Shown one piece after another: positions 1 through 5,783 of a DNA stretch of 7,138 nt. Under the pieces are notes generated by a model. It worked only from the letters and a program-made list of their open reading frames with translations, made no database searches and was not told the origin of the DNA. Source of the stretch: Pseudomonadota bacterium (GTDB taxonomy: Bacteria > Pseudomonadota > Alphaproteobacteria > Rhizobiales > Xanthobacteraceae); assembly GCA_023432845.1 (NCBI GenBank), contig JAEZEY010000126.1:1-7138 (forward strand). Direction: 5' to 3'. Position numbers and translations under genes: made by a program. How positions within the stretch are numbered: position 1 is the first letter of the stretch; each line of letters opens with the position of its first letter.

Positions 1-475
1 CGAGAGCGGAGGTGGGTTCGTCGAGCAGCCAGACCGGCCGCTTGACGGCGAGGAGGCGGGCGATCGACAGCCGCCGCTTCTGCCCGGCCGAGAGGTAGGC
101 CGCCGGCAGGTCGGCGAGGCTGCCGAGTTCGACGGCCTCGAGGGCGGCGTCCATCGCCGTCTCGTCCGGCTTGCCGAGAAAGTTCGCCCAGAAGGTCAGG
201 TTCTCGCGCACCGTCAGCGACGGCTTGGCCGCATCGAGATGGCCCAGGTAATGGGTCTGCTCGGGCAGGCTCGCTTCCTCGATACCGCCGGTCAGCTCGA
301 TCGTGCCTTCCGCCGCGCGCAGCAGCCCCGCGATTACCCGCAGCAGCGTCGATTTACCGGCGCCATTGCGGCCGGTCACGATCATGGCCTCGCCGGCCGA
401 TACCGTGAAATTCACGCCGGCAAAGACCCGCCGCCCGCCGCGCTCGCAGGCCAGGCTGTCGCTCACGAGCCGCAT
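1..475 (-). CDS. ccmA: Haem exporter ATP-binding protein CcmA (3' end outside window)
   Basis: This is the ATPase subunit of the CcmABC(D) complex, which acts at the inner membrane in cytochrome c maturation (System I), where it powers release of haem-loaded CcmE. I translated it on the minus strand from the ATG at 475-473; 158 codons are present before the window edge, against roughly 200 residues usual for CcmA, so about 40-50 C-terminal residues are missing. Visible motifs are Walker A GRNGAGKS (residues 35-42), the CcmA-typical stretch YLGHLDAAKPSLTVRENL (76-93), ABC signature LSAGQ (128-132) and Walker B WLLDEP (149-154). The MRL start is usual for the family and has an AAGG Shine-Dalgarno (484-487) 8 nt upstream. 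It is divergent from acnA. The next genes of the operon (ccmB and so on) would be expected beyond position 1. General ABC ATPases share the motifs, but the HLDAxKPSLTV segment points to CcmA. Confidence 0.93.
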   Translation of the reverse strand, partial: MRLVSDSLACERGGRRVFAGVNFTVSAGEAMIVTGRNGAGKSTLLRVIAGLLRAAEGTIELTGGIEEASLPEQTHYLGHLDAAKPSLTVRENLTFWANFLGKPDETAMDAALEAVELGSLADLPAAYLSAGQKRRLSIARLLAVKRPVWLLDEPTSAL

Positions 476-736
476 CGATTGTGCCTTCGCTCGCTGGCGT
501 GGCCGCTTTTGACGGTCCGGAATAATAGCTCGATCAAATTCATACTCTGGAATGATCCCAGTGATGATGGCGCCGCGCAAAAAAAGACACTATAAGCCAG
601 CCAACAGCGGCGCCCTGCTATCGCATAATTGCGCTGGCAAGCCAGAGGCCTTTGAATTCCCTATTTAGGCCAATGACTTACACAGGCCGGGCGCGGAATT
701 CGGATCGTTGCCCCCGCCGGGAATGGAAACCAAAGC
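476..736. promoter_or_regulatory. Divergent intergenic region between ccmA and acnA
   Basis: These 261 bases separate two divergent starts and must carry both promoters. The stretch is clearly more AT-rich than its surroundings at 515-600. I see no convincing -35/-10 pair: TTGACG at 509-514 lacks a good partner, and TATAAG at 591-596 and CATAAT at 624-629 are possible -10 elements for acnA without recognisable -35 boxes. An imperfect inverted repeat (532-541 with 550-557) and a partly overlapping direct repeat (TCCGGAATAAT at 516-526, TCTGGAATGAT at 546-556) are candidate regulator sites. A weak GGCCT/AGGCC pair lies at 647-651 and 667-671. No open reading frame here looks real. Confidence 0.6.
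532..557. repeat. AT-rich imperfect inverted repeat, candidate operator
   Basis: The left arm GATCAAATTC (532-541) and right arm GAATGATC (550-557) are complementary if two A residues in the left arm are bulged out, giving GATC-ATTC against GAAT-GATC around an 8-nt centre. It lies between divergent ccmA and acnA, where a repressor or activator could affect both. Iron- or redox-responsive control would make sense for an Fe-S enzyme next to haem-export genes, but no known box (Irr, RirA, FNR) is matched convincingly, so the assignment of a regulator would be a guess. Confidence 0.3.
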
Positions 737-3442
737 ATGACCTCGCTCGACAGCTTCAAATGCGCCAAGACCCTCAAGGTCGGCTCCAAGACCTATGCTT
801 ATTACAGCCTCCCGCTGGCGGAGAAGAACGGCCTGAAAGGCATTTCGCGACTGCCGTTCTCGATGAAGGTGCTGCTCGAGAACCTGCTGCGCAACGAGGA
901 CGGCACGACGGTCACCAAGGAAGACATCAAGGCCGTCGCCCAGTGGATGAAGACCAAGACGTCCACCCATGAATTCGCCTTCCGCCCGGCGCGCGTCCTC
1001 ATGCAGGACTTCACCGGCGTGCCGGCGGTAGTCGATCTCGCCGCCATGCGCGACGCCATGGAAACGCTCGGCGGCGATCCCAAGAAGATCAATCCGCTGA
1101 TCCCGGTCGATCTCGTCATCGACCACTCGGTCAACGTCAACTTCTTCGGCGACAGCAAGGCCTTCAAGAAGAACGTCGATGAAGAATATCGGCAGAACCA
1201 GGAGCGCTACACCTTCCTGAAGTGGGCGCAGCGCTCGTTCGACAATTTCCGCGTCGTGCCGCCCGGCACCGGCATCTGCCACCAGGTCAATCTCGAATAC
1301 CTGTCGCGCGTCGTCTGGACCAAGAAGGACAAGATCACCATCGGCAAGAAGACCGCCGAGATGACCGTGGCCTATCCGGACACTTTGGTCGGTACCGACT
1401 CGCACACCACCATGGTCAACGGCGTCGCCGTGCTCGGCTGGGGCGTTGGCGGCATCGAGGCGGAAGCCGCGATGCTCGGCCAACCTCTGTCGATGACGCT
1501 GCCGGAAGTGATCGGCTTCAAGCTGGTCGGCAAGCTCAAGGAAGGCCTCACCGCCACCGACCTCGTGCTCACCGTGACGCAGATGCTGCGCGCGCGTGGC
1601 GTGGTCGGTAAGTTCGTCGAGTTCTTCGGCCCGGGCCTGGCGCACCTGCCGGTCGCCGACCGTGCGACGCTCGCCAACATGGCGCCGGAATACGGCGCGA
1701 CCTGCGGCTTCTCGCCGGTCGACGACGACGCCATCCAGTATCTGAAGGATACCGGCCGCCCGGCCGACGTGGTCAAGCTCGCCGCCGCCTACGCCAAGGC
1801 GCAGGGTCTCTATCGCACAGCGCGCACGCCCGACCCGGTGTTCACCGATATTCTGACGCTCGACCTTGCCACCGTGCAGCCGTCGCTGTCGGGTCCAAAG
1901 CGCCCGCAGGACCGCATCGCGCTGCCGGATGTGGTCGCCGGCTTCACCACGGCGATGGACAAGGAATACAACAAGGCCGCGGAGCTGAAGAAGCGCGCGC
2001 CGGTCGAAGGCCGCAAGCACGATCTCGGCCATGGCGACGTCGTCATCGCCGCCATCACGTCCTGCACCATCACCTCGAACCCGAGCGTCATGATCGGCGC
2101 GGGCCTCCTGGCCCGCAAGGCGGCGGCGCTGGGCCTCAAGTCGAAGCCGTGGGTGAAGACCTCGCTGGCGCCGGGCTCGCAGGTCGTCGCCGAATATCTC
2201 GCCAAATCGGGCCTGCAGAAGGACCTCGACAAGGTCGGCTTCAACCTTGTCGGCTTCGGCTGCACCACCTGCATCGGCAACTCAGGCCCGCTGCCGGAGG
2301 AAATCTCCGAGACGATCAACAAGAACGATCTGGTGTCGGCCGCGGTGCTGTCGGGCAACCGCAACTTCGAAGGCCGCGTCAATCCGGACGTGCGTGCCAA
2401 CTATCTGGCGTCGCCGCCGCTGGTCGTCGCTTATGCGCTGGCCGGGTCGATGTATGTCGATCTCACCAAGGATCCGATCGGCACCGACAAGAAGGGCAAG
2501 CCGGTCTATCTCAAGGACATCTGGCCGACCAACAAGGAGATCGCCAAGTTCGTCTCCAGATATGTGACGAAGAAGATCTTCGCCGCGAAGTACGCCGACG
2601 TGTTCAAGGGCGACACCAACTGGCGCAAGATCGCCGTCAAGGGCGGTCTCACTTATGGCTGGGACGACCGCTCGACCTACGTGCAGAACCCGCCGTATTT
2701 CGAAGGCATGCAGCGCAAGGAAGTGCCGATCGAGGATATCGAGGGCGCGCGCGTGCTCGGCCTGTTCCTCGACTCGATCACCACCGACCACATCTCGCCG
2801 GCCGGTTCGATCAAGGAGGCGAGCCCGGCGGGCCAGTATCTGCGCGACCACCAGGTGCGCCCGATCGACTTCAACCAGTACGGCACGCGGCGCGGCAATC
2901 ATCAGGTGATGATGCGCGGCACCTTCGGCAACATCCGCATCAAGAACCAGATGGTGCCGGGCGTCGAAGGCGGTGTGACGATCCACTATCCGTCGAAAGA
3001 GAAGATGACGATCTACGACGCGGCCATGCGCTACAAGGCCGAGAAGGTTCCGCTCGTCGTCTTCGCCGGCAAGGAATACGGCACCGGTTCGTCGCGCGAC
3101 TGGGCGGCCAAGGGCTCCGTGCTGCTCGGCATCCGCGCCGTGATCACGCAGTCCTTCGAGCGCATCCACCGCTCGAATCTGGTCGGCATGGGCGTGATGC
3201 CGCTCAACTTCGAAGAAGGCACGTCGTGGCAGTCGCTCGGTCTCAAGGGCGACGAGAAGGTCACGATCCGCGGCCTCGAGGGCGACCTCAAGCCGCGGCA
3301 GAAACTGACCGCCGAGATCACCATGGGCGACGGCACGGTGAAGAATGTGCCGCTGATCTGCCGCATCGATACGCTCGACGAGCTGGAATATTTCCGCAGC
3401 GGCGGCATCCTGCAATACGTGCTGCGTCAGCTCGCCGCCTGA
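737..3442 (+). CDS. acnA: Aconitate hydratase A (aconitase)
   Basis: This cytoplasmic TCA-cycle enzyme interconverts citrate and isocitrate via cis-aconitate using a [4Fe-4S] cluster. The product is 901 aa, complete and close to the ~890 aa of E. coli AcnA, so it belongs to the AcnA/IRP1 class rather than AcnB. Cluster ligands are visible as Cys443 (in AITSCTITSNPS) and Cys509/Cys512 (FGCTTCIGNSGP), with the same 66- and 3-residue spacings as in AcnA. Other active-site segments are GTDSHTT (219-225), TDHISPAGS (from about 683) and GTGSSRDWAAKG (782-793). The large catalytic domain covers about residues 65-570 and the C-terminal swivel domain roughly 700-830. The start ATG has GGAA (725-728) 8 nt upstream, and the protein begins MTSLDSFKC, as I recall from related rhizobial AcnA. 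The gene is monocistronic by appearance: divergent ccmA upstream and a strong terminator 24 nt after the stop. No frameshift or missing catalytic residue was seen. Confidence 0.98.
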   Translation: MTSLDSFKCAKTLKVGSKTYAYYSLPLAEKNGLKGISRLPFSMKVLLENLLRNEDGTTVTKEDIKAVAQWMKTKTSTHEFAFRPARVLMQDFTGVPAVVDLAAMRDAMETLGGDPKKINPLIPVDLVIDHSVNVNFFGDSKAFKKNVDEEYRQNQERYTFLKWAQRSFDNFRVVPPGTGICHQVNLEYLSRVVWTKKDKITIGKKTAEMTVAYPDTLVGTDSHTTMVNGVAVLGWGVGGIEAEAAMLGQPLSMTLPEVIGFKLVGKLKEGLTATDLVLTVTQMLRARGVVGKFVEFFGPGLAHLPVADRATLANMAPEYGATCGFSPVDDDAIQYLKDTGRPADVVKLAAAYAKAQGLYRTARTPDPVFTDILTLDLATVQPSLSGPKRPQDRIALPDVVAGFTTAMDKEYNKAAELKKRAPVEGRKHDLGHGDVVIAAITSCTITSNPSVMIGAGLLARKAAALGLKSKPWVKTSLAPGSQVVAEYLAKSGLQKDLDKVGFNLVGFGCTTCIGNSGPLPEEISETINKNDLVSAAVLSGNRNFEGRVNPDVRANYLASPPLVVAYALAGSMYVDLTKDPIGTDKKGKPVYLKDIWPTNKEIAKFVSRYVTKKIFAAKYADVFKGDTNWRKIAVKGGLTYGWDDRSTYVQNPPYFEGMQRKEVPIEDIEGARVLGLFLDSITTDHISPAGSIKEASPAGQYLRDHQVRPIDFNQYGTRRGNHQVMMRGTFGNIRIKNQMVPGVEGGVTIHYPSKEKMTIYDAAMRYKAEKVPLVVFAGKEYGTGSSRDWAAKGSVLLGIRAVITQSFERIHRSNLVGMGVMPLNFEEGTSWQSLGLKGDEKVTIRGLEGDLKPRQKLTAEITMGDGTVKNVPLICRIDTLDELEYFRSGGILQYVLRQLAA

Positions 3443-3466
3443 CGCTGCGCCGGTTCCGGACTACAG

Positions 3467-3510
3467 TCACCCGCCCTCACTGCGAAGTGAGTGGCGGGTG
3501 ATTTACTTTT
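3467..3510 (+). terminator. Strong Rho-independent terminator of acnA
   Basis: The left arm is TCACCCGCC plus CTCACT (3467-3481), the loop GCGA (3482-3485, a GNRA tetraloop), and the right arm AGTGAG, one bulged T (3492), then GGCGGGTGA (3486-3501). That is 15 base pairs with a single bulge, followed by TTTACTTTT (3502-3510). It starts 24 nt after the acnA stop and should separate acnA from the following DUF1223 gene. Confidence 0.9.
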
Positions 3511-3532
3511 GTCCCTATATGATGCGCGTTGC

Positions 3533-3570
3533 GTGACCGGAAAATCCCGCCGAGACCGGAGTATCCCGCC
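3533..3570 (+). repeat. Two tandem 19-bp repeats in the DUF1223 leader
   Basis: Copy 1 (3533-3551) and copy 2 (3552-3570) match at 16 of 19 positions; the shared cores are GACCGGA and TCCCGCC. They are directly adjacent and end 3 nt before the start codon of the DUF1223 gene. The presumed Shine-Dalgarno GGAG (3558-3561) lies inside copy 2, whereas copy 1 has GGAA at the same place. An AT-rich TATATGAT (3516-3523) just upstream could be the -10 of this gene, but has no clear -35. The repeat could be an operator pair, a translational control element or a chance duplication. Confidence 0.7.
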
Positions 3571-3573
3571 TAA

Positions 3574-4329
3574 ATGAGACTGAGCCGCCTGACCTCTGCT
3601 GCAGCATTCGCTGCGGCGCTGGCTGTCGTGAGCCCCGCCGCCGGCGGGGAGCCGAAAGCCGTGGTCGAGCTGTTCACCAGCCAGGGTTGCTCCTCCTGCC
3701 CGCCGGCCGACCGGCTGCTCGGCAATCTGGCTCATGACCCGTCCGTTATCGCCATGAGCCTGCCAGTCGACTACTGGGATTATCTTGGCTGGAAAGACAC
3801 TTTGGCGCTGAAAGGCCACAGCAAGCGGCAACGCGCCTACTCTGCCGCGCGCGGCGACGGCGCCGTCTATACGCCGCAGGCGGTGGTCAATGGCGTCGTT
3901 CACGCGCTCGGCAGCGACAAGGCGGCGATCGAGGACGCGGTCGCCAAGTCGCGCAACGACAAACTGGCGCTGCGGCTGGCGGTGAAAGCGGCCATCGAAG
4001 ACGGCAGGGTCGTCGTGAACGTACCGCGCGTCGATGGCGAGCCGGTCTCCGCCGAAGTTTGGCTGTGCCCGGTGACGGACAAGATCGAAGTCACGATCCA
4101 GCGCGGCGAAAATCGCGGGCAGAACCTGAACTACTACAACGTCGTTCGTCGCTGGGTGAAACTGGGCACCTGGAGCGGCAAAGCGGAAACTTTCACGCTT
4201 CCGCTGAGCGAGATTCCGAATGCGGATTTCACGCTATCGGACATCAATCACTTCGTCGTGCTGGTGCAGAGCACCGTCAACGGCAAACCAAGCCTGATGG
4301 TCGGGGCCGCGACCGTGGCGATGAAGTAA
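3574..4329 (+). CDS. Exported DUF1223 protein with thioredoxin-like CXXC motif
   Basis: This 251-aa protein belongs to the DUF1223 family (thioredoxin-like fold, function not established). Residues 1 to about 24 form a signal peptide: MRLSR, a hydrophobic stretch rich in Ala/Val/Leu, and a small-residue region SPAAGG before the mature part; cleavage near 23-25 is inferred, so a periplasmic location is likely. The family signature VVELFTSQGCSSCPPAD follows at 30-46, with the CXXC cysteines at 39 and 42. VDYWDYLGWKD and the segment AVYTPQAVVNG are also typical. The C-terminal half (about 115-251) is beta-rich and lacks further motifs. The start at 3574 fits the signal peptide; its GGAG is 12 nt away, longer than ideal, so initiation may be weak. 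It lies alone between the acnA terminator and a non-coding stretch. The CXXC suggests thiol redox work in the periplasm, but no substrate is known. Confidence 0.93.
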   Translation: MRLSRLTSAAAFAAALAVVSPAAGGEPKAVVELFTSQGCSSCPPADRLLGNLAHDPSVIAMSLPVDYWDYLGWKDTLALKGHSKRQRAYSAARGDGAVYTPQAVVNGVVHALGSDKAAIEDAVAKSRNDKLALRLAVKAAIEDGRVVVNVPRVDGEPVSAEVWLCPVTDKIEVTIQRGENRGQNLNYYNVVRRWVKLGTWSGKAETFTLPLSEIPNADFTLSDINHFVVLVQSTVNGKPSLMVGAATVAMK

Positions 4330-4358
4330 TCGCGCAGACGCGACGCTGAATTGATCGC

Positions 4359-4388
4359 AGGCGCGTCCGATGGGCGCGCCTTATCATA
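4359..4388 (+). terminator. Weak candidate terminator after the DUF1223 gene
   Basis: AGGCGCG (4359-4365) and CGCGCCT (4375-4381) form a 7-bp GC-rich hairpin with a 9-nt loop, 29 nt after the DUF1223 stop. It is followed by TTATCAT, only a poor T-tract. It is the best plus-strand candidate for ending that transcript. Confidence 0.35.
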
Positions 4389-4398
4389 CGCGCTGCAC

Positions 4399-4430
4399 AA
4401 AAATAGGGCCGGCTTTTTGAGCCGGCCCTA
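4399..4430 (-). terminator. Rho-independent terminator on the minus strand
   Basis: A perfect 11-bp stem, TAGGGCCGGCT (4404-4414) with AGCCGGCCCTA (4420-4430), has a 5-nt loop. Read on the minus strand it is followed at once by five T and a G (4403-4398). On the plus strand no T-tract follows, so the element is oriented for minus-strand transcription. No protein gene on that strand ends here: the nearest minus-strand gene upstream ends at 5183, across the DUF2794 gene. The terminator therefore implies a separate minus-strand transcript. Confidence 0.8.
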
Positions 4431-4590
4431 AGGCATAGGGGATTGAATCGAACGCTACTCAACTCTGAACTCGATCGGCCCGGTCCGAAGACCCCCGGGG
4501 GGCTGGGGGGCTGAGGAATCCGGAGGTCAAACCGGACCGGGCCTTGAGGCAACGAGGCCCTTATCCCAAGGCCTCGTGTCCGGCGATTGA
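4399..4590 (-). ncRNA. Putative structured small RNA, family not recognised
   Basis: The minus strand here can fold into a compact RNA ending in the terminator at 4399-4430. Seen directly: an 11-bp stem (4477-4487 with 4533-4543); inside it a 9-bp stem (4490-4498 with 4520-4528) capping a C-rich 21-nt loop with CAGCCCCCC; and an 8-bp hairpin ACGAGGCC/GGCCTCGT (4552-4559 with 4570-4577). In the inner stem the plus strand would have a C-A mismatch where the minus strand has a G-U pair, which favours the minus strand. Shorter helices (4458-4462 with 4544-4548; 4446-4450 with 4584-4588) could close a multibranch fold. The 5' end is a guess; no clear promoter is visible upstream. I find none of the diagnostic motifs of tmRNA, SRP RNA, RNase P RNA or tRNA. 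6S RNA has a similar rod shape and size but I cannot confirm it. No reading frame in it looks coding. It is divergent from the DUF2794 gene. Confidence 0.45.
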
Positions 4591-4770
4591 CCGAAATTGG
4601 GCGTTATTGTGAGAAGTGCTGACGAGTTCGTGATGTTGCGTGCGACGTTTGGCTCGAAATCGCGGAGTTTTGCCGGCCAGTGGTATTGGGAACCGCAGCA
4701 CGCAATCCTGGCAAGAGAATCAGGGGCTTGCGGCTGAGCGCCGGTGGCGCGATGATTCACTCGCACAAAA

Positions 4771-4777
4771 GGGGAGG
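4771..4777 (+). promoter_or_regulatory. Shine-Dalgarno that fixes the DUF2794 start
   Basis: GGGGAGG lies 4 nt before the ATG at 4782. The two upstream in-frame ATGs (4680 and 4752) have no such site, so 4782 is taken as the start. Confidence 0.8.
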
Positions 4778-4781
4778 CCGC

Positions 4782-5162
4782 ATGACGATCGGGTCCGGCG
4801 ACAGCGAGCCAAGCCAGTCTTTCGGGGGCGGCGCCCAGGCGCGCGGCGCTCCCAACCTGCTTGGACAGGTTACCTTCAATCGCCGTGAGCTAAATCGCAT
4901 TCTCGATCTGTACGGCCGTATGGTCGCCGCCGGCGAATGGCGCGACTACGCCATCGACTTCCTCAAAGACCGGGCTGTGTTTTCGGTCTTCCGGCGCTCG
5001 TCGGAAGTGCCCTTGTACCGCATCGAGAAGGACCCGAGGCTGGCGCAGCGCCAGGGTGCCTACAGCGTCATCTCGGCGACCGGATTGATCCTGCGCCGTG
5101 GCCATGAGCTCGACCGCGTGCTGCGCGTCATCGACAAGCCGCAGCTGGCGCTGGCGAATTGA
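4782..5162 (+). CDS. DUF2794 family protein
   Basis: A 126-aa protein of the DUF2794 family, which is conserved in alphaproteobacteria and has no established function. Residues 1 to about 27 (MTIGSGDSEPSQS and a Gly/Ala-rich stretch) are low-complexity and probably disordered. The conserved domain begins near VTFNRRELNRILDLYG (about 30-45) and continues through GEWRDYAIDFLKDRAVFSVFRR, PLYRIEKDP and QGAYSVISATGLILRRGHEL, ending near the C-terminus. There is no signal peptide or membrane helix, so it is presumably cytoplasmic. A longer reading from 4680 would add 34 residues of poor quality and is disfavoured because the Shine-Dalgarno sits right before 4782. The gene stops 20 bp short of the stop codon of the convergent acetyltransferase gene, and no plus-strand terminator is visible. 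Upstream, 4591-4770 holds its leader and possibly a promoter shared divergently with the putative small RNA; no clear -35/-10 was found. Confidence 0.9.
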   Translation: MTIGSGDSEPSQSFGGGAQARGAPNLLGQVTFNRRELNRILDLYGRMVAAGEWRDYAIDFLKDRAVFSVFRRSSEVPLYRIEKDPRLAQRQGAYSVISATGLILRRGHELDRVLRVIDKPQLALAN

Positions 5163-5182
5163 TCTCACCCATACGCCGTGCC

Positions 5183-5710
5183 CTATCGGGAGGCTGAAGC
5201 CGGCGCGCTGTCGCCTTTGCCGAGCGGCAATTGCATCTGCACGGTGTCGAGCCAGCGGCCGAATTTGTAGCCGACCGACTTGAACACCCCGGCGTGCTCG
5301 AAGCCGCAGGCCTTGTGCAGGGCGATCGAACCGGCCTGCGCCGAGTCACCAATCACCGCCAGCATCTGCCGGAAGCCGGCCTCGGTGGAGAGCCTGATCA
5401 GCTCCGCCATCAGTGCCTTGCCGACGCCGAGCTTCTGACGGTCGGGGGAAATATAGATCGAATCCTCGACGGTGAAGCGATAGGCCGCGCGCTCGCGGAA
5501 CGGCCCGGCATAGGCGTAGCCGACCACCTGGCCGTCGATCTCGGCAACGATGTAGGGAAACCCGCCGGCGCGCAGCTTGTCGTAGCGGCGCAGCATCTCG
5601 GCCTCGTCCGGCGGCTCGAGCTCGAACGTGGCGGTGCCGGTGCGCACGGCGTGGGCGTAGATGGCGGTGATGGCCGGAATGTCGGCGGGCGTGGTCGGGC
5701 GGATGTTCAT
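5183..5710 (-). CDS. GNAT N-acetyltransferase, phosphinothricin/MnaT type
   Basis: A 175-aa acetyl-CoA dependent N-acetyltransferase. The overall pattern resembles the Pat/Bar and E. coli MnaT (YncA) branch, whose members acetylate phosphinothricin, methionine sulfone or methionine sulfoximine; the substrate here is unproven. Visible family features are MNIRPTTPADIPAITAIYAHAV at the N-terminus (1-22), the acidic Glu82 in FTVEDSIYI, the acetyl-CoA loop Q92-K-L-G95-V-G97, and the late segments ALHKACGFEHAGVFKSVGYKFGRWLD (130-155) and MQLPL. The residues after about 163 are a nonconserved tail. The ATG at 5710 fits the family N-terminus, but no Shine-Dalgarno precedes it. It follows the Bax inhibitor-1 gene by 73 bp with a terminator in between, so its expression needs read-through or an internal promoter. 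It is convergent with the DUF2794 gene, 20 bp away. Confidence 0.92.
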   Translation of the reverse strand: MNIRPTTPADIPAITAIYAHAVRTGTATFELEPPDEAEMLRRYDKLRAGGFPYIVAEIDGQVVGYAYAGPFRERAAYRFTVEDSIYISPDRQKLGVGKALMAELIRLSTEAGFRQMLAVIGDSAQAGSIALHKACGFEHAGVFKSVGYKFGRWLDTVQMQLPLGKGDSAPASASR

Positions 5711-5721
5711 GAGCGTGCCAT

Positions 5722-5755
5722 GAAAGAAAACGCCCCGGCTTTAGGCCGGGGCGTT
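5722..5755 (-). terminator. Rho-independent terminator of the Bax inhibitor-1 gene
   Basis: AACGCCCCGGC (5729-5739) pairs perfectly with GCCGGGGCGTT (5745-5755) around a 5-nt loop. On the minus strand the stem runs into TTTTCTTTC. It lies 28 nt after the stop of the upstream gene and ends only about a dozen bases before the acetyltransferase start codon. The plus strand has no T-tract after the stem, so the signal is for minus-strand transcripts. Confidence 0.88.
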
Positions 5756-5783
5756 CAATCTGGCAACTGGCTCTGTCCGTGCG

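Noticed and set aside
509..538. TTGACG as -35 box of an acnA promoter
   Set aside because: At 16-18 bp spacing the downstream hexamers do not resemble a -10 element.
665..2032. 455-codon open frame on the minus strand inside acnA
   Set aside because: It is antisense to a complete, well-conserved aconitase; the translation is Arg/Asp/Gly/His-rich without any family motif, as usual for the opposite strand of GC-rich genes.
2282..3415. 377-codon minus-strand frame inside acnA
   Set aside because: Same reason: a low-complexity shadow opposite the aconitase C-terminal half.
2149..3501. 450-codon plus-strand frame in another phase over acnA
   Set aside because: Arg/Gly/Gln-rich shadow translation; the real frame carries all aconitase motifs through the same bases.
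4440..4460. GATTGAATCGAACGC looks like a T-arm of a tRNA or tmRNA
   Set aside because: On either strand the bases flanking the TTCGATTC-like loop do not form a 5-bp stem, and there is no acceptor stem, anticodon arm or tag-peptide frame nearby.
4497..4512. G-quadruplex from two G6 runs
   Set aside because: Only two long G runs separated by CT; a stable four-tract quadruplex is not evident, and the bases fit better into the hairpin loop.
4277..4552. 91-codon minus-strand frame over the non-coding stretch
   Set aside because: It runs through the terminator hairpin and into the DUF1223 gene, is Arg/Pro/Ser-rich and shows no recognisable domain or ribosome binding site.
4680..4781. Longer DUF2794 product starting at 4680 or 4752
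   Set aside because: No ribosome binding site at either ATG and the extra residues do not resemble family N-termini; GGGGAGG points to 4782.
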